A stretch of DNA of 64,000 nucleotides, from assembly GCA_958295755.1 (NCBI GenBank), contig OY282367.1, positions 843,087 to 907,086 of the forward strand, in the 5' to 3' direction. This DNA comes from an uncultured Acidimicrobiales bacterium. GTDB taxonomy: Bacteria; Actinomycetota; Acidimicrobiia; Acidimicrobiales; Hopanoidiivorantaceae. The notes under the pieces are model-generated. The model was not told where the DNA came from and ran no database searches. It saw nothing but the letters and a program-made list of their open reading frames with translations. The position numbers and the translations under genes are program-made. Each line of letters opens with the position of its first letter. Positions within the stretch are counted from its first letter, which is position 1. This document shows, piece after piece, positions 61,397-64,000 of this stretch.

Positions 61397-63118
61397 CTAT
61401 TGCCCTATAAGTGTTTCAGAAGGTGGGATATGGAAGTGTCTCACCGCTTCTTGTGCCAGTTCTGCAAAAGCCGGTGCCGAAGTTTGGCTGGCGTAAATGC
61501 TGTTCTGCGGTTCTTCCAGCACAACGATGACTGAAATCGCTGGATTATCAGCAGGTAAGAAGCCAGCAAAGGTAGTGATGTATCGATAGTTGCCGTCTTC
61601 GTCTTTATATCCACCGGTAGGTAGCGGTTTGCGTGCGGTGCCTGTTTTACCTGCTACTCGGTAATGTGGCACAGCTGCGCTTTTGCCTGTTCCTCTGTCT
61701 ACGACTCCCGTGAGGATTGCCGTCATTTCTTCTGCTGTTTTTTGCGATGTGATAACTCGCGAAGGTTCCATTTCGGGCGTTATGTTTAGCCCGGTAGCAC
61801 TGATTACCTCTGTTGTTACCCTGGGGGGCACATAGATGCCTTTATTGGCTATGACATTGTAGACATTCAACATCTGCAGAGGCGTGAGGGCTACGCCCTG
61901 ACCAAGAGCTATGGTTGCTGCCGATGTGCCCGACCAGTCATTCACATTTAGTAGCTGTCCTGGAGATTCCCCAGGCAAGGCACCAGCTAAAAGCTCACTA
62001 CCTAACCCAAATCTTTGAAGATACTGATAAAAGACATCACTGCCTGTTTCTCTTGCCCACAGTATGGTTCCGATATTTGATGAAACTCTGACGATTTCTG
62101 TAATGTCCATATATTCGGTGGGATGCCAGTCATGATCGCTGAAGGTGGCATCATAAATTCGCAGTGATGCTGAAACTTCTTTAACGCTTTCAGGAGTGCC
62201 CACGCCAGAGTCCAAGACGGCAGAAAAAGTTAGAGCTTTCATGGCTGAGCCCGGCTCGAAAGTCCATGTGACTGCCCGATTTTCCTCTGAAATTTGATAG
62301 ATATGCTCTTCGTCTCGGTCAACTGTTGCCATGGAAAGAATTTTCCCCGTGCTCGGTTCCATGACGATAGCTGTTCCAGACATAGAACCTGTCTCAGACG
62401 TGTGCTTGAGGAGGATCTGCTCGGTCTGATACTGAAACGGGGCGTCGACTGAAAGATATACAGAAGCACCCGGCACAGCAGGTTGTTCTCTGCGTACTCC
62501 TGTAGCAATGGGATTGCCGAGAGGGTCGCCCTCCAGATAGATGCGACCAGGCGTGCCAACTAACTGCTCGTTAAAAGCAAACTCAATTCCGCCCAACCCT
62601 TGTTCTTCATTGCCCACGAAACCCACAAATGATCCTCTCACGGTGCGGCGTGTGGGATAGTGACGAGCGTATTCTTTGTAGCTGTGGATACCATCTAGTT
62701 CCAGACTTGCCACTTGGCGTTCCACAGTTTCAGGGACCCGCCGTTTGAGGTATGAGAAAGCCCCCGCGGTTGTGAGCTGACTTAGAATTTCAGAAGCATC
62801 CATCTCAAGAGGCTTGCTAAGTTTCTCAGCTGTTTCGCCAGCCTTTTTAACACGGCGAGGGTCAGCCCAGATCGTGTATCTGATTAATGAAGTTGCCAGA
62901 AGGCTACCTTGCGAATCGTAAATATCACCGCGTCTAGCTGGCAGTTCTTGAGTCTGAAATCTTTGGTTCTCGCCGCGTTCCACAAGAGCATCAGCTTGAG
63001 AGAACTGAATATCTTGAAGCCTGAAAAAGACAACCGACGGCACCACTAGCAGCATCACAACACCGACAACAAAAAATCTCCTCCGGCTGGAATGAGAAGG
63101 GAACTGCTGTGTTTCCAT
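61397..63118 (-). CDS. ftsI: Penicillin-binding protein FtsI (class B)
   Basis: 573 residues. N-terminal signal-anchor (FFVVGVVMLLVVPSVVFFRL), pedestal domain, and transpeptidase motifs SAMK in FEPGSAMKALTF, SSN in VRVSSNIGTIL, and KTGTA in RVAGKTGTARKP. It cross-links septal peptidoglycan with FtsW. Placed between ftsL and murE, as is standard. Confidence 0.95.
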   Translation of the reverse strand: METQQFPSHSSRRRFFVVGVVMLLVVPSVVFFRLQDIQFSQADALVERGENQRFQTQELPARRGDIYDSQGSLLATSLIRYTIWADPRRVKKAGETAEKLSKPLEMDASEILSQLTTAGAFSYLKRRVPETVERQVASLELDGIHSYKEYARHYPTRRTVRGSFVGFVGNEEQGLGGIEFAFNEQLVGTPGRIYLEGDPLGNPIATGVRREQPAVPGASVYLSVDAPFQYQTEQILLKHTSETGSMSGTAIVMEPSTGKILSMATVDRDEEHIYQISEENRAVTWTFEPGSAMKALTFSAVLDSGVGTPESVKEVSASLRIYDATFSDHDWHPTEYMDITEIVRVSSNIGTILWARETGSDVFYQYLQRFGLGSELLAGALPGESPGQLLNVNDWSGTSAATIALGQGVALTPLQMLNVYNVIANKGIYVPPRVTTEVISATGLNITPEMEPSRVITSQKTAEEMTAILTGVVDRGTGKSAAVPHYRVAGKTGTARKPLPTGGYKDEDGNYRYITTFAGFLPADNPAISVIVVLEEPQNSIYASQTSAPAFAELAQEAVRHFHIPPSETLIGQ

Positions 63119-63136
63119 GATCGCTAGGGAAAGGGG

Positions 63137-63760
63137 TTAGGGAGTAGGGCTAGGAGAAGTCTGTGCCAAACCAGAAGCTGGCGGAACTGCTGTCGGGGGA
63201 ACAGTTGGGGGAACAGTAGCATTCGGAGGAGTGACTGATTGCAGGTAGACGATATTTTCAGCTGTTACCATTCCCAACTCATCGCGAGCGATAGTGATGA
63301 TGCGCTGCGGTGAGACAGCCAAAGAACGCTCAAAGAGTAGCTGCTGGCGTAGCTCAAGCTGGGCGTTGAGATCTTGGCGCAACAGATCCAGATCACGCTG
63401 GCCGGCCAGTAGAGAGGCGTGCAGAAAAACTATGCCAAATGGAATAGAAACCAGCCCTAGTAGCCCCAGAACCATAGCTGAGACAAATAACTTGCGGAAC
63501 CTGCGGGCAGGTTGAGGAGCTATCTTCAGATGCGGATTTTGTTGTGCTTTCGGTGCTGGCTGCGGTTTCTGTTGTGGTTTCTGTTGCGGGTTTTGCTGGG
63601 CTTTTTGTTCTGACTGCTGCTTTTGTTCTTTAGATACAGAACCGGACTTTTTGGGTTCAGAAGGTCGCGATGCTCTGTTTGGTCGCTTTTGGGCAGACGG
63701 GCGAGATGGTCTTGGCATGCCAGCACTGCGATGCCTAGGAGCACTACTTGCGGGTGCCAT
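63137..63760 (-). CDS. ftsL: FtsL-like cell division protein
   Basis: 207 residues. Residues ~1-85 are basic and Gln/Pro/Lys-rich (with short QQKPQQKPQ-type repeats), a transmembrane helix (LFVSAMVLGLLGLVSIPFGIVFL) follows, then a coiled coil (LLAGQRDLDLLRQDLNAQLELRQQLL) and a Pro/Thr-rich tail with repeated PPT. This is the FtsL/DivIC plan, and the place between rsmH and ftsI is exactly that of ftsL. Sequence similarity in FtsL is weak in general, so the call rests on topology and context. Its ATG overlaps the rsmH stop (TAATG). Confidence 0.85.
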   Translation of the reverse strand: MAPASSAPRHRSAGMPRPSRPSAQKRPNRASRPSEPKKSGSVSKEQKQQSEQKAQQNPQQKPQQKPQPAPKAQQNPHLKIAPQPARRFRKLFVSAMVLGLLGLVSIPFGIVFLHASLLAGQRDLDLLRQDLNAQLELRQQLLFERSLAVSPQRIITIARDELGMVTAENIVYLQSVTPPNATVPPTVPPTAVPPASGLAQTSPSPTP

Positions 63761-64000
63761 TAGTCGTCCGTCTCACTATTGGTTTCGCTCTCACAGCCGG
63801 CTGCTAGTTTGACAAAACTACGCATCCGCGCGCTTGAAGAACGCGAATTAGCTGCAATCTCTGTTGCTGAAGGTTTGCGCGCTCCCCTATGTAGCAGTTT
63901 GATAGTCGGCACAGCCCCGCATTGGCACGGTAGCTTTGGAGGGCATTCGCATCCCCCTGTTTCAGCCCAACGCAGAAAGTCTTTGACGATCCTGTCTTCG
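63760..64000 (-). CDS. rsmH: 16S rRNA m4C1402 methyltransferase RsmH, C-terminal part only
   Basis: The minus frame entering at the right edge reads EDRIVKDFLRWAETGG, CECPPKLPCQCG, then TIKLLHRGARKPSATEIAANSRSSSARMRS before TAA 63762-63760, the classic RsmH end with its Cys-rich segment. The rest lies outside the window. It begins the dcw operon. Confidence 0.9.
   Translation of the reverse strand, partial: EDRIVKDFLRWAETGGCECPPKLPCQCGAVPTIKLLHRGARKPSATEIAANSRSSSARMRSFVKLAAGCESETNSETDD

Overview
The window reads as one gene-dense chromosome segment of an actinobacterium. The markers are two F420-type oxidoreductase families, mycothiol synthase (mshD), the proteasome activator Bpa, menaquinone genes, trpE inside a his operon, and a dcw cluster that runs into ftsZ-pgeF-yggS-sepF-yggT. 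Base composition is moderate by eye, and many genes lack Shine-Dalgarno sites and seem leaderless. A lineage near the Acidimicrobiia would fit, but that is inference. No IS element, prophage, CRISPR array or rRNA was seen.

Layout. 1-4.9 kb: a zinc-ribbon/coiled-coil protein (cut by the edge), PPOX and LLM F420-type oxidoreductases, a small membrane coiled-coil protein, three tRNAs (Val, CAU, Asn), an inositol monophosphatase-family gene and a zinc alcohol dehydrogenase. 4.9-13.4 kb (minus strand): dnaG, glyQS, recO, uppS, era, a CNNM/CBS protein apparently starting at CTG, ybeY and phoH. 13.4-20.5 kb (minus): a formate dehydrogenase locus with a TSUP permease and an acyl-CoA ligase downstream. 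20.6-29.8 kb (minus): ygfZ, trpE, hisI, hisF, hisA, hisH, hisB, a hisD-hisC fusion and nth. 29.9-37.3 kb: mshD, a membrane protein, menG, menA, a YyaL-type thioredoxin-fold protein, an unknown protein and a DUF35/thiolase pair. 37.3-48.0 kb: dnaE, bpa, an Rrf2 regulator, an RluA-family pseudouridine synthase, lspA, a histone-H1-like/TraR protein and ileS. 48.0-64.0 kb (minus): yggT, sepF, yggS, pgeF, ftsZ, ftsQ, a murC-murB fusion, murG, ftsW, murD, mraY, murE, ftsI, ftsL and rsmH (cut by the edge).

Three things stand out. First, the formate dehydrogenase catalytic chain is a selenoprotein. An in-frame UGA sits exactly at the Mo-ligand position and is followed by a textbook bacterial SECIS hairpin (6-bp stem, GGUCU loop). 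The same enzyme is split and permuted: its [4Fe-4S] molybdopterin-entry domain is encoded two genes downstream, on the far side of a NuoE-NuoF fusion. Second, at least a dozen conserved housekeeping genes carry local, unrelated tandem repeats of 9, 12, 15 or 18 bp, always in frame, while non-coding copies of the same phenomenon have 14-, 15- or 17-bp units. Third, the biosynthetic operons carry fusions and gaps: hisD-hisC, murC-murB, and no murF between murE and mraY.

One control element is unusually clear: the ftsZ promoter has a 17-nt spacer that is entirely a perfect inverted repeat. No stretch over 300 bases lacks a gene; the longest non-coding gap is the 163 bases before hisB, where only AT-rich sequence with weak local repetition is seen.
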